Positions 1-9,032 of a DNA stretch of 64,000 nucleotides are shown here, in pieces. The first letter of the stretch is position 1. The number at the start of each line of letters is the position of its first letter. The notes beneath the pieces were generated by a model. It had not been told where the DNA came from. It made no database searches and saw only the letters and a list, made by a program, of their open reading frames with translations. The position numbers were made by a program, and so were the translations under genes. Source of the DNA: CALBPI01 sp038531945 (lineage in GTDB: Bacteria > Pseudomonadota > Gammaproteobacteria > Steroidobacterales > Woeseiaceae); contig JBCBBH010000001.1 in the NCBI GenBank assembly GCA_038531945.1, positions 930,001 through 994,000 of the forward strand, given 5' to 3'.

Positions 1-1721
1 GAATGCTTGCCCTGGGCATCAAGAAGCGCCAAGCGCATTTCGATAGGATCTACGCCGCGTTTGGCCGCAACTTCATCGAGGAAGCACTCGACGCCCCAGC
101 TGATCCAGCCCGGTCCGACTGCGCGCAGCCAGCCTGGCAAAAACGTATCCTGTGCCAGCTCGTTGTTGATCGCTCTTACCCGATGATTCGGAATTGAATA
201 CCACGTGTCGGCGCCGTTGATCGAGAAGCCGTCAAACTTCCCGTTGCCGTCCACGCCTGTACCAAGAAATCCGGGCGCCATCGACTTGGTCGGCCAGCCT
301 GCCGCTGCTGCGTGATCAAGCGCTGTCATCTCGCCGCGTTCATCGAACCCGGCCTCCAGTCTGACAACACTGGGTGAGCGGACGCAGTCAAACTGACTGT
401 CCGCCGGTCGCGTCATGATCAACTTCACAGGGCGTCCCAGCTCGCGCGCGGCGTGCGCTGCCGGGATCATCTGATCGCCGAACAGCCTGCGACCGAACCC
501 GCCGCCCAAATAGTATTGGTGAAGCACTACCTGGGATTCCTCGATGCCCAATGACTGGGCCAGGACGGGAATGATCAGTGATTGCCATTGGTTGCCCGCG
601 TGGACGTGGCATACGCCTTCGGCGTCAAACTCGACCAGGGCATTCTGTGGCTCCAGCGTGAAATGCAGAGCGGTGGACGTTCGATAAATTGATGACATCG
701 AGCTCGATGCACTGGCAATCGCTGCTTCGGTATCGCCATCGTTAACAAACAGCGCACCCGTTGTCGGGTCGCTGACGAGCTTCGCGCCTTCGGCCAGGAT
801 ATCTTCCTCCGAGACGTTGGCTGTCTCGCCGGCTACCCACGTGACTTGAACAGCTTCGGCCGCACGCGTGGCGGCAGGAAACGATTCGGCGATCGCCAAA
901 GCCATGCCTTGCACAAATCCGCTTGGATCGGTGACGGAAATAGTTTTCACGTATCCGTCGATCGCCTGCGCGGCTGTGTCGTCAATCGACTCGATGGTAC
1001 TGCCGTACCGGGTCGGTGCGATGATCGGGTGCGCGTACACCATGTTCGGCAACTCGGTGTCTAATCCGTAGACTGCTTCGCCCCGCGATTTCGCATCAAC
1101 ATCCAACGCTTTGGCTGGCTTGCCGATAAGGTCGCGTTCGGAAGCTGGCTTAACCGGCAGGGCTGCGAGTTCATCTTCTGTGAAAGTTCTGCTGACATCG
1201 CCTGTAGCGACCACTTCGCCGAATGACAGGGACTGATCGCCAGCGATGATTTCTCCGCCGCGCGCGACACAATCGTCTGCAGAGACGCCCATCAGCTTTG
1301 CTGCGGCCTCAACCAGAATGATCCGCCCTGCGGCGGCGGCCTGCGACAAGGCAGTGAAGCTCGTAACAACTGACCAGGATCCGCCGGTAACCATGTAGCC
1401 CCATTTCGGATCCGAGTCGACGTGTTTGATCGAGACACGGTCCCAATCGGCACCGAGTTCGTCAGCCATGATGCGCGCGAGCGCGGTACCCACGTGCTGG
1501 CCCATCTCGGCGCGCATGATGTTGATCAGTGTGTTGCCATCACTATCGATGTCGAACCAGACTGCCGGCGAAAACGATTGCGTAGCGCCGGTGGTCGCGA
1601 CCTCTGAAACCGCAGACTCGCGGTTGCAGCCGGGTAGGAACGCGCCGAGGCCCATCACCAAACCGGTTCCGGCACTGCTGGCGAGGAAACTGCGCCGAGT
1701 CAAAGTGCGTCGTTGTTTCAT
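1..1721 (-). CDS. Molybdopterin-binding subunit of a periplasmic aldehyde/isoquinoline-type oxidoreductase (partial)
   Basis: Large subunit of a xanthine-oxidase-family molybdenum hydroxylase of the isoquinoline 1-oxidoreductase beta (IorB) type. About 573 residues are visible and the C-terminus runs off the left edge; family members are usually about 730 residues. The N-terminus carries a twin-arginine motif (TRRSFLASS) followed by a hydrophobic stretch and LPGC, which suggests Tat export and possibly lipid anchoring. The motif LGGGFGRR, seen near the middle, is typical of the molybdopterin-binding domain. The ATG overlaps the stop of the preceding iron-sulfur subunit gene by 4 bases, so the two are almost certainly one enzyme and one operon. 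The substrate cannot be read from sequence; an aldehyde or N-heterocycle is likely from the family. Confidence 0.9.
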   Translation of the reverse strand, partial: MKQRRTLTRRSFLASSAGTGLVMGLGAFLPGCNRESAVSEVATTGATQSFSPAVWFDIDSDGNTLINIMRAEMGQHVGTALARIMADELGADWDRVSIKHVDSDPKWGYMVTGGSWSVVTSFTALSQAAAAGRIILVEAAAKLMGVSADDCVARGGEIIAGDQSLSFGEVVATGDVSRTFTEDELAALPVKPASERDLIGKPAKALDVDAKSRGEAVYGLDTELPNMVYAHPIIAPTRYGSTIESIDDTAAQAIDGYVKTISVTDPSGFVQGMALAIAESFPAATRAAEAVQVTWVAGETANVSEEDILAEGAKLVSDPTTGALFVNDGDTEAAIASASSSMSSIYRTSTALHFTLEPQNALVEFDAEGVCHVHAGNQWQSLIIPVLAQSLGIEESQVVLHQYYLGGGFGRRLFGDQMIPAAHAARELGRPVKLIMTRPADSQFDCVRSPSVVRLEAGFDERGEMTALDHAAAAGWPTKSMAPGFLGTGVDGNGKFDGFSINGADTWYSIPNHRVRAINNELAQDTFLPGWLRAVGPGWISWGVECFLDEVAAKRGVDPIEMRLALLDAQGKH

Positions 1722-2173
1722 GACTCACCTCCCGATGCGGCGCGAATGGCTTTCTTGATTCGCGTGTACGACATACAACGGCACAGGTTGCCGGTCATAA
1801 ACGCGGTAATCTCTTCGTCGGTTGGGTTGGGATTGGACTTCAACAGATTCTCAGCGGTCATGATTTGACCCGACTGGCAGTACCCACACTGCGGGACCTG
1901 AGCTTCTACCCAAGCGGCCTTCAATGCCGCGCCTTCGCTTGAGTCCAGCCCTTCGATGGTCGTGATGCTGGTGCCAGCGGCCGCTGACAGAGGTGTGACG
2001 CATGATCGTATGGCAACGCCATCGAGGTGAATCGTGCAGGCGCCGCACTGTGCGATGCCGCAACCAAATTTCGTCCCCTTGAGTTTCAGCTCATCACGAA
2101 TGACCCACAACAGTGGTGTGTCGTCCGGGCTATCGAAAGTTACGGTCTTGCCGTTCACCTCAAATTTGATCAT
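1718..2173 (-). CDS. [2Fe-2S] small subunit of molybdenum hydroxylase (IorA/CoxS type)
   Basis: 151 residues, the full length of the family. It has the plant-type ferredoxin cluster near residues 38-60 (CGIAQCGACTIHLDG) and the second [2Fe-2S] site in the helical domain (CGYCQSGQ, then GNLCRCMSYTRI). It passes electrons from the molybdopterin subunit encoded immediately downstream, with which it overlaps by 4 bases. It has no signal peptide of its own. In this family the small subunit is thought to be co-exported with the Tat-tagged large subunit, which fits the twin-arginine signal on the partner. It begins with ATG, and MIKFEVNGK is the usual N-terminus. Confidence 0.93.
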   Translation of the reverse strand: MIKFEVNGKTVTFDSPDDTPLLWVIRDELKLKGTKFGCGIAQCGACTIHLDGVAIRSCVTPLSAAAGTSITTIEGLDSSEGAALKAAWVEAQVPQCGYCQSGQIMTAENLLKSNPNPTDEEITAFMTGNLCRCMSYTRIKKAIRAASGGES

Positions 2174-2296
2174 CAGTCTCGTCCCCCACGTTGCCTAGAT
2201 CTCTGATGAGTGTATTACGAGCGGTCGGTCGTCTGCGAGTCTTTCGCTCGGATGGTTTCGCTTGAGATCAATCCGCAGTTGGATCAGAGTTGAACA

Positions 2297-2770
2297 ATGA
2301 ATAACAACAATCAAAACTTGCGGCTGTGGAACCGTTTGAACGGCACCTCGATTGGCCGATGGCTGCACGCGAGAATCGTCTGCTGGGTTGCTCCGTATTT
2401 TCGGACGATCAAACCGGTGTTTACAAAACTGGCGCCAGGCTATGTCGAAGTTCGTTTCAAGAATCGCCGTGGTGTGCAAAACCATCTGAAATCGGTGCAC
2501 GCAATTGCGATGTGCAATGCAGCCGAGCTGGTGGGTGGCGTTTGCCTTGATGTATCACTAGATCCAAAATTTCGCTGGATTCCGGTCGGTATGACCGTTC
2601 AGTACTTGAAAATGGCGAAAACCGATCTCACTGCTCGATGCCAGATCGATCGTTTCGACTGGGATGAGCCGGGCGACGTGATCATGCCGGTGAGCGTGTT
2701 CGATACGCAGGGTGTCGAAGTCTTCCACGCAGATATCACCATGCGGATATCAGAGCGAAAACCCCGCTAG
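2297..2770 (+). CDS. DUF4442 hotdog-fold protein (thioesterase-like)
   Basis: 157-residue protein matching the DUF4442/YiiD-C-like hotdog family: a VRFKNRRGVQNHLKSVHAIAMCNAAELVGG segment in two parts forms the characteristic N-terminal helix-plus-strand region with the conserved H and N. Family members resemble acyl-CoA thioesterases, but for most of them no substrate is known. No signal peptide or membrane segment. It is divergent from the molybdenum hydroxylase operon and convergent with the yceH-type gene, so it is probably monocistronic. The ribosome-binding site is weak. Function beyond the fold is not claimed. Confidence 0.8.
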   Translation: MNNNNQNLRLWNRLNGTSIGRWLHARIVCWVAPYFRTIKPVFTKLAPGYVEVRFKNRRGVQNHLKSVHAIAMCNAAELVGGVCLDVSLDPKFRWIPVGMTVQYLKMAKTDLTARCQIDRFDWDEPGDVIMPVSVFDTQGVEVFHADITMRISERKPR

Positions 2771-2785
2771 CATACGAGGCACGCG

Positions 2786-2801
2786 AACTGCGCGCGCAGT
2801 T
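2786..2801. repeat. 16-bp perfect palindrome between convergent genes
   Basis: AACTGCGCGCGCAGTT is perfectly self-complementary and sits between the DUF4442 stop and the YceH-type stop, overlapping the latter by two bases. It could act as a convergent transcription attenuator, but no T-tract follows on either strand, so it is not called a terminator. Confidence 0.4.
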
Positions 2802-3450
2802 ACTCGAGCGCGTCGAGTCGAGCGCGCAATTCGGCGACGGCTTCCTCCAGGCTGTCAACCCGCTGCTCGAGCGCAGACGGTGAACGACTGGCGGTCGGCT
2901 TCGTCTCCGCCGCCACTTTTGCGTATTCCTCCAGGTCGATCTCGCCGCTCAGTAGGTGCATGTATTCGGCATCACGCCGTCCAGGTGTTCGTGGCAACTT
3001 GATGACGAGTGGTCCTTCATCGCGCGCCGCCAGCCGTTCTGCGCAAGCCACCACAGCACTGTTGTCCTCGAAACTATGCAAGCGGCCGCTACGGGCACGC
3101 AGTTCGCCCGGTGTCTGTGGACCGCGCAGCATCAGTAGCGTGACGATAGCGAACTCATCCGACTCCAACTGAATCTCGCCGAACGTCGAATTGCAGAATC
3201 GTTGGGTGTACTTATCTACACCACGCTTGAAGTTCTCGTCTTTCCGTACCAGGTGTTTGTTTGAAAGCTGATTCAGCGTGTGTTGGACCTCGCCTTTGTC
3301 GAGTGACATCACAGGTTCCCGACTGGATTTCTGATTGCAGGCGTTGGTGAGGGCATTCAGCGTCATCGGATACTGATCCGGCGTTGTGATCGATTTCTCC
3401 ATGAGACAGCCCAACACTCGAATCTCGATATCGCTTAGTTCTGTCGCCAT
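2800..3450 (-). CDS. yceH: YceH family protein (DUF480)
   Basis: 216 residues, the normal size for UPF0502/DUF480. The N-terminus LSDIEIRVLGCLMEKSITTPDQYPMTLNALTNACNQKS is the strongly conserved family signature and forms the first of two winged-helix domains. The second runs from about residue 95 (LLMLRGPQTPGELRARSGRLHSF). The last 40 residues are a predicted coiled coil (LEQRVDSLEEAVAELRARL). Cellular role is not established; a DNA-binding or virulence-related function has been suggested for relatives. The ATG is preceded by AAGGA at 7-nt spacing. It is upstream of and co-directional with nothing obviously related. Confidence 0.9.
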   Translation of the reverse strand: MATELSDIEIRVLGCLMEKSITTPDQYPMTLNALTNACNQKSSREPVMSLDKGEVQHTLNQLSNKHLVRKDENFKRGVDKYTQRFCNSTFGEIQLESDEFAIVTLLMLRGPQTPGELRARSGRLHSFEDNSAVVACAERLAARDEGPLVIKLPRTPGRRDAEYMHLLSGEIDLEEYAKVAAETKPTASRSPSALEQRVDSLEEAVAELRARLDALE

Positions 3451-3460
3451 CCTGAATTCC

Positions 3461-3934
3461 TTACCCGCCGGTCGCAGCCGACGCGAATTTAGACAATGCG
3501 CCCGAGACTTTCTCGATCACGGCGTCGCATCCTTCGATGGCATGTCGTGATGCCAGATACACGGGATCGTTGTAGACATACCAGACCTCGCCTTGCGCAT
3601 TCTCGTAGATCAGAGCTTTCATCGGTAGATCGATGCCGACCGTCTGCGCGCACTGCATCAGTGGTGTGCCGGCTTTCGGATTTCCGAAAATCACAACTCG
3701 CGTCGGCCCGAGCGGTAAGCCTACGGATTGCGCGCCCGCGGCATGATCGATGACCGCGAACTGCGTCATGCCCGCCTTGTCGAGTGCGGCTTGTAGTCGA
3801 GATGTGGTTTCGGCCACGTCAAATGTACTGCGCATCTCGATCAGTCCGGACTTGGATTCCGACAAAGTATGCCGACTGGTTGCGCAAGCGGCGAGGCTCA
3901 CTGCCAGCAACAAAAGAAACAATCGACTTCCCAT
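3461..3934 (-). CDS. DUF302 domain lipoprotein
   Basis: 157 residues beginning with a lipoprotein signal (MGSRLFLLLLAVSLAAC; lipobox LAAC, Cys17), followed by a DUF302 domain: a FDVAETTSRLQAALDKAGMTQFAVIDHAAGA strand-helix-strand and the ending typical of the family with NPKAGTPLMQCAQTVGIDLPMK, split here over residues 85-110. DUF302 proteins are small alpha/beta proteins of unknown function that are often periplasmic. A good ribosome-binding site (AGGGG) precedes the ATG. It lies 114 bases downstream of the CBM9-like gene that ends the halogenase/GH94 operon, so read-through is possible but coupling is lost here. Confidence 0.8.
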   Translation of the reverse strand: MGSRLFLLLLAVSLAACATSRHTLSESKSGLIEMRSTFDVAETTSRLQAALDKAGMTQFAVIDHAAGAQSVGLPLGPTRVVIFGNPKAGTPLMQCAQTVGIDLPMKALIYENAQGEVWYVYNDPVYLASRHAIEGCDAVIEKVSGALSKFASAATGG

Positions 3935-4048
3935 AAAACCACCCCTGGAATACCGTCAACACTGGCTGTCAGTGGATTGCGCCAGAGCCAGTCATACAAG
4001 AATAGATTGCCGCGTACAGGGTTACCAGCGCGATTACTGCGGGTGCTC

Positions 4049-4786
4049 CTAGCGGCGTTTCGGCTCGGTCAACGTGATTTCGCCGAACACGTCGCTGGTT
4101 TTGTAGCCGAGGTTTTTGTCACCATCGACTGGCGTGATGTTCTGGTCGCCTACAAAATGTTGGCGGCCGTTGGGATCATCTGCGTCGCAGTAAGCGAGCA
4201 TGAATCGAAGGGTCTCGCCGCTATGAAGCTGTCGAAATCCAGTCAGCTTTCGACCATCGCCATCGTGCGTCGCGATTCGAATCTTTGCCTCCCAAACGAG
4301 CGCACGGGCGCCGTCGCCCTGTCTTTGCCAGCGTGAATACACATGATCCGGGAACACCTGGGGGCCATTCGGCGCGATATCGACCGACTGATTGTCGAGT
4401 GCTACGTGATAGGCAAATGCTCGAAAATCGTTTTGATGTTTGCCGGTCTCTCCATCGGCATCCACAAAGATCTCGAGTGCGTCGTCGTCCCAGTACGCCT
4501 CCAAAGGATCCGGCCGCGCGTCGATAAGCACGTCGTCGTGCAGCTCGGCGAGTAGGTAGAGCGCGTCGTCACGCCACAGGAGCTTGAACCGTCCGCTGAA
4601 GTCCTCGGCGGTAGGCGAATCTCCGAGGATCACTTGATCAATCGGGTGCCACTCTGCCGCATCCCAGATATGCGCATCGATTAGCCCGTCGATTGACGGT
4701 GCCTGTCCCTCGGCATAAGGGACCTCAAAAGCACTCGCACAGGCGATCCCAAAGTTCGCCAGCAGAAGAATGGTGATGCTACGCAT
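4049..4786 (-). CDS. Exported CBM9-like carbohydrate-binding protein
   Basis: 245 residues with a cleavable signal peptide (MRSITILLLANFGIACASA) and one CBM9-like/DOMON-type beta-sandwich: the entry strand EGQAPSIDGLIDAHIWDAAEW is the signature, followed by LLWRDDALYLLAELHDD and DDALEIFVDADG. Family 9 modules bind the reducing ends of cellulose and xylan in known enzymes; stand-alone secreted versions occur in polysaccharide-use loci. It overlaps the gluconokinase gene by 8 bases and is the last coupled gene of the operon, which fits a role in capturing cello-oligosaccharides outside the cytoplasm. Ligand specificity is inferred only from context. Confidence 0.8.
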   Translation of the reverse strand: MRSITILLLANFGIACASAFEVPYAEGQAPSIDGLIDAHIWDAAEWHPIDQVILGDSPTAEDFSGRFKLLWRDDALYLLAELHDDVLIDARPDPLEAYWDDDALEIFVDADGETGKHQNDFRAFAYHVALDNQSVDIAPNGPQVFPDHVYSRWQRQGDGARALVWEAKIRIATHDGDGRKLTGFRQLHSGETLRFMLAYCDADDPNGRQHFVGDQNITPVDGDKNLGYKTSDVFGEITLTEPKRR

Positions 4787-5306
4787 GAGATACCTTTCTG
4801 TTGTGGTTTAGAGTCGCGAGCGAAACGGACAATAGTGTTTGCAGCGAGTCGGCGGCATTCAATCGCACGATATCTGGTTCATCCGTTGGGGGCTCCAGTG
4901 CGCGATACTGGCTAGGCAGTAGTTCGGCTGGCATGAAGTGATCACGCCTCTTTTGAAGTCGGTCGACGAGCACTTCGGAGGCACAGTCGAGAAAGAGGAA
5001 TTGCGTTGACAGTCCTACGTCCCGTAGCGCCTCTCGATGCGCGCGCCGAAGCGCGCTATGCGCCATAACGCAAGACTGGTGTCGCCGGGCCAGCTCGCCC
5101 AATCGCTCAACGATCGCTGCCATCCAAGGTTCACGGTCGCTATCACGAAGTGGCTGCCCCGAGCGCATGCGTTCGCGATTCTCATCGTTATGAAAGTCAT
5201 CCGCTTCCACCAGTGTCCAACCCAGCTCGTTAGCCAAAGCGGCAGCCAACGTGCTCTTGCCGCATCCGCTGACCCCCATACAAATCACGAGCGACGGTGC
5301 GTTCAT
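4779..5306 (-). CDS. gntK: Gluconokinase
   Basis: 175 residues, the normal length for the GntK/shikimate-kinase-like family. The P-loop GVSGCGKST is at residues 12-20, followed by the family motif EADDFHNDENRERMRSGQPL (residues 34-53) that binds gluconate and by the conserved DSDREPW. It phosphorylates gluconate to 6-phosphogluconate in the cytoplasm, feeding the Entner-Doudoroff and pentose phosphate pathways. Its start ATG overlaps the stop of the GH94 phosphorylase gene by 4 bases. That context matters: phosphorolysis of cellobionic acid yields glucose 1-phosphate plus free gluconate, and this enzyme would use the gluconate. Confidence 0.93.
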   Translation of the reverse strand: MNAPSLVICMGVSGCGKSTLAAALANELGWTLVEADDFHNDENRERMRSGQPLRDSDREPWMAAIVERLGELARRHQSCVMAHSALRRAHREALRDVGLSTQFLFLDCASEVLVDRLQKRRDHFMPAELLPSQYRALEPPTDEPDIVRLNAADSLQTLLSVSLATLNHNRKVSHA

Positions 5307-7693
5307 GCTGCGCCAGCGGGTAGTCCGACGATCACAGAGTAGCGGTGGCCTGGTTGAATGTCCCGAATCACTTGAGAATCAAGACGGATGCCATCCACCA
5401 CGAGAGAAAAGCCTGAACTCTGGCGTTCGAACACAAAATCGAAACGCGCGTCTCGAAAGTGGCGTGTAACGGCAGCGGTCTGCCAACTTGCAGGGAGTTG
5501 CGGGTCGACGAGCAGTCCGTCCTGTGTTCCCCGCAATCCGAACAGATATTCGATGATGATGCGGTAGCACCAGCTTGCCGCGCCGGTATGAATCAACTGA
5601 CTCGAGCGGCCGGCGGTACGCGGGAAACGATCAACCGCCCCGCGATAGTAGTTCGGCATGAAAACCGGCAGCTGACCTCGTTGTCTGAGATCGTTTTCGT
5701 CGAATCCGGGAATAGACTTCATCAGTGTTTCGAAGGCCAAGTCGCTTCGACGTATCTGATAGAGCGCAAAAATGTAGAACATCGTCGCGTGGTTATAGAT
5801 CGATCCGTTCTCCGCATACCCCGGGTGTTTTTGCGTGACTCGGCCGATGTCCTCAACCATTTCGGTAAAAGGTGGCGAGAGCATCATGGGCCCAAACGGT
5901 GTTTGCAGTTCGCGCTCGACGGTCTCTATGAGTCGAGTCGTCTGCTCGACGTCAGACACACTGGCCAATAAGGCCCAGCTTTGCGTATTCAAAAACACAC
6001 GACCTTCGTTGTCTTCGGCGACTCCGAACCGGCGCCCATCATCAGTAATGCCACGCGCATATCGATCGTTCGCCCACAGGTTTTCGTTGATCGCCTTGCG
6101 GATATCGAGAGCCCGTCGTTCGTGCGCACCGACTCGCTCCGTGCGACCCATGTTTGTGCAAACCGTATTCCAGCAACGGATGGCGTATATCGTGGCCATG
6201 GACAACCAACCGGAAACCCCGCGACCTTTGTGTCCGACCATGTTCATCGGGTCGCACCAGTCGCCCTGTGCAATCAGACTGAGGTGACGGCTGTCGAGGT
6301 TGCGCAGCAGCGATTCAATCGCTGCATCGATACGCTCGAAAATAGTTTTCGCGTCAAATTTGGATTCGATGATTTCATCGAGAAACGCCACCTTGCCCGT
6401 TTCCATGACGTACGCTTCGACAACGAGTGGTAACCAGACTGCGTGGTCCGTGTGCGGTACCTGATTGATGTACTTCAACTCGGTTTGCGGCGTGAGCAAC
6501 ACACCATCCGGCAATCCGCCATCTGCGTTTTGCTGGGAAAGTGTCAGTCGGATCGCATTGGCCGTCCGCTCAGGATCGATGAAAAGTTGGCCAAGCGCAT
6601 CTTGCAGAAAGTTCCGCGTCTGCGGGTCAGTAGTGAGTCTATTCAGCTCGCCGTGAAAGTTCACCTGGCGCACCAGCCAGTAGTTGGTGAAATGATCGAG
6701 CCGACGCTCGGGTGTCCGTTGTCTCGAGAGCGCGCCCGGGCGAGATAGTGTTGGCCCGAGGGCGCGCGGCGATGGTTTGAGGTACTTCTCTCGTAACAGC
6801 CGGATATCGTCGAGTGAGTCTGTGGCGCCGAAGACCAGGCGCATCGTCGCCTTCTGTTGCGACTCAAGTCTTTTCCCGAATTGCATCGCAGCAATCGGTG
6901 TTTCGTAGGCTGCATCATGTCCACCCAGTCGCGGGTTCTTGAGCGCGTCAGGGTTAGCGAGCCCACCTTCACCTTCGAAGAGTGCCTGCACCGTCTCATA
7001 TGCAGTCGGTGTTTCGTTGGCTGACAGAAACGTCCATGCTTTCTGGTCACGAACGCGGGGATAGTCATCGAGTTTTTGGTATGGCGGAACGGCGCGTGCA
7101 ACGATCGCGTTGTCTGGCGCGCTGTAGCCTGCCTCCTGACTCAACCAGCTTAGGTACCCAATCGAGAAAACCGGAAATATCGATAGCTCACGCGTACTGG
7201 CGCCTGAATTTTGCACGGCCAGCGTCCATATCTCGATCGGATCGTCTGTGCCGAGTTCGACTGACCAGTCAATGATGAGCCCGTCTTGGTCGAGATGCCA
7301 ATCGATACGACGGTCGCCGACAGTAAAACGAAAGCCGTTGGCGGGGCGACGCACCGGTTCGTAAGGCACCGAAAAATGCTCGCCGTTGTGGTCGTCCCGA
7401 ATGTAGACAAATCGACCCGGGTGATGGGCGTAGTGCCCAAGCTCTGGCTGCAGAAACGTTGTGGCTTCGAGCACAGGCCCTCGTGAGTAGCTGGTAGGCT
7501 CTGGCTGCATGAACTGAACCTGGGCGTAACCGCGGCACGTGAATCGAGCGAGCAGCTGCTTGTTCCAGAGAAACCCGCTCGCGTGTGGGAGTTGCGTTGG
7601 GGACGTAAGGTGGACTTCTGCGCCGTCCTCGCTGTGACTGACCAGCGTCTGATCTTGATCACCGCTCAATGATGAGTGCCGCTTAACCGACAT
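5303..7693 (-). CDS. GH94 phosphorylase, probable cellobionic acid phosphorylase
   Basis: 796 residues: an N-terminal beta-sandwich (about 1-300), an (alpha/alpha)6 barrel (about 335-740) and a short C-terminal beta segment, the GH94 layout. The catalytic acid is expected at Asp481 in QGDWCDP. R618 and K622 (in GRVTQK) are spaced as the two basic residues that I recall recognising the gluconate carboxylate in the Saccharophagus degradans cellobionic acid phosphorylase (R609, K613, catalytic D472). All three positions show the same offset of 9, which I regard as good support. The reaction would be cellobionate plus phosphate to glucose 1-phosphate plus gluconate. Cytoplasmic: no signal. It overlaps gntK by 4 bases and the transporter gene by 11. 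Cellobiose phosphorylase is the main alternative. Confidence 0.87.
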   Translation of the reverse strand: MSVKRHSSLSGDQDQTLVSHSEDGAEVHLTSPTQLPHASGFLWNKQLLARFTCRGYAQVQFMQPEPTSYSRGPVLEATTFLQPELGHYAHHPGRFVYIRDDHNGEHFSVPYEPVRRPANGFRFTVGDRRIDWHLDQDGLIIDWSVELGTDDPIEIWTLAVQNSGASTRELSIFPVFSIGYLSWLSQEAGYSAPDNAIVARAVPPYQKLDDYPRVRDQKAWTFLSANETPTAYETVQALFEGEGGLANPDALKNPRLGGHDAAYETPIAAMQFGKRLESQQKATMRLVFGATDSLDDIRLLREKYLKPSPRALGPTLSRPGALSRQRTPERRLDHFTNYWLVRQVNFHGELNRLTTDPQTRNFLQDALGQLFIDPERTANAIRLTLSQQNADGGLPDGVLLTPQTELKYINQVPHTDHAVWLPLVVEAYVMETGKVAFLDEIIESKFDAKTIFERIDAAIESLLRNLDSRHLSLIAQGDWCDPMNMVGHKGRGVSGWLSMATIYAIRCWNTVCTNMGRTERVGAHERRALDIRKAINENLWANDRYARGITDDGRRFGVAEDNEGRVFLNTQSWALLASVSDVEQTTRLIETVERELQTPFGPMMLSPPFTEMVEDIGRVTQKHPGYAENGSIYNHATMFYIFALYQIRRSDLAFETLMKSIPGFDENDLRQRGQLPVFMPNYYRGAVDRFPRTAGRSSQLIHTGAASWCYRIIIEYLFGLRGTQDGLLVDPQLPASWQTAAVTRHFRDARFDFVFERQSSGFSLVVDGIRLDSQVIRDIQPGHRYSVIVGLPAGAA

Positions 7694-9032
7694 CGCGAAC
7701 CTCCAGATCCTGCTGGATACTCGCGAGACGCTGGCGGGTCAGACCATATTGACTGACAGCGAACATAGCGATCAGAGCAAAGATGCCCGGCGCCAGAGTC
7801 TGCAAAAGGTTGATACCCTGTTGCGATGCATCGGACTGCGCCTGATTTGCAACATAGCCAAGCGCAGCCAGTATCCATAGCATGGCCGCCACGCCAATCG
7901 AAGATCCCAGCTTTTGCGCAAAGGTTGCGGCAGCAAACGTCATGGCGGTCGCACGCCGGCCGTGCTGCCATTCGCTGTAGTCCGCGGTATCGGCATACAT
8001 TGACCACGTGATCGGCGATTTCGGACCTAGTGCCAGGCTGATCGCGATATTCAGCGCAAAGATCAATTCGATTTGATCGGCGGGTACAAAACAAAACGCG
8101 ACTGACAATACGCCGACGATACCGAGCAACCACATCAGCAGACGTGCCTTGTCGAAATATTGGGTGAGAACCGGGGCGAGAATTGCGCCAGCCGCGTAGG
8201 CGAGCGACTGCGTGAGCAAATAGTCACCAAGAAGATCACTGCGCTCGACGTGGTATGTGAAGTAGTAGTAGGCAGACCCGCCGCGCATGGTGACTGTCAT
8301 CATGACCAGCATCGACAGTGCAAACAGAATCAACCAAGGCTTGTTGCGGAGCAGGTCACGAATATCCTGCGCCGGATGGCTCTGTTGCCGCGTCGGTGGT
8401 TGAATTCGCTCCCGTGACGTTGCAAAGCTGATCCAGAACAGCGTGATTGCAGCAGCTCCGTACAAGGCCATTGTCAGCTGCCAACCTTTGGCTGCATCGC
8501 CTCCGCCGAGCGAATCAACCAGCGGCAGCGTGAATTTGTTGACGAATGCGCCGCACGCGAATGCAAAGACAAAGCGTGTGGTAATCAACGTGGTACGTGT
8601 TTGGCTGTCCGCTGTCATCACCCCTGACAGTGCAGAGTAAGGCGTGTTAACCACGGTGTAACAGAGCATTAGCAGCGTGTATGTCGCGTATGCCCAAATC
8701 AGTTTTGCCGCACCGTCCATGTCCGGCGTTGTGAATGTCAACACACCAGCAAAAGCCAACGGTAACCCGCCGAACAACAGATACGGCCTGAATTTGCCAA
8801 AACGTGTCTTCGTGCGGTCAGCGACTGCGCCCATCACCGGATCGGTGAACGCGTCGACAATTTTCGTAACGAGGAGCATCGTGCCTGCGGCGGCTGCACC
8901 CAGCCCGAATACATCGGTATAAAACGCGGCCAGGAAGGACCCGATGGTCGTCCAATACAGATTAAAGCCGAAGTCGCCGACACCGTAGCCGATCTTCTCG
9001 TGATTGGGGATCTTGAGTTGACGTGTACTCAA
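7683..9032 (-). CDS. GPH-family sugar:cation symporter (MFS)
   Basis: 449 residues with about 12 hydrophobic segments and the glycoside-pentoside-hexuronide family signature: KIGYGVGDFGFNLYWTTIGSFL at the N-terminus in two parts, then DAFTDPVMGAVADRTKTRFGKFRPY with the conserved D and the cytoplasmic RTKTRFGKFRP loop. The start codon is TTG, overlapping the upstream halogenase stop (TTGA); no ATG lies before the conserved N-terminus. It probably moves the disaccharide substrate of the GH94 enzyme across the inner membrane, by position between the halogenases and the phosphorylase. Substrate is inferred from context, not from residues. Confidence 0.9.
   Translation of the reverse strand: MSTRQLKIPNHEKIGYGVGDFGFNLYWTTIGSFLAAFYTDVFGLGAAAAGTMLLVTKIVDAFTDPVMGAVADRTKTRFGKFRPYLLFGGLPLAFAGVLTFTTPDMDGAAKLIWAYATYTLLMLCYTVVNTPYSALSGVMTADSQTRTTLITTRFVFAFACGAFVNKFTLPLVDSLGGGDAAKGWQLTMALYGAAAITLFWISFATSRERIQPPTRQQSHPAQDIRDLLRNKPWLILFALSMLVMMTVTMRGGSAYYYFTYHVERSDLLGDYLLTQSLAYAAGAILAPVLTQYFDKARLLMWLLGIVGVLSVAFCFVPADQIELIFALNIAISLALGPKSPITWSMYADTADYSEWQHGRRATAMTFAAATFAQKLGSSIGVAAMLWILAALGYVANQAQSDASQQGINLLQTLAPGIFALIAMFAVSQYGLTRQRLASIQQDLEVRDVG

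Noticed and set aside
3961..3992. Imperfect hairpin ACTGGCT/AGCCAGT after the CBM9-like gene as operon terminator
   Set aside because: Loop of 18 bases and no U-rich tail on the minus strand.
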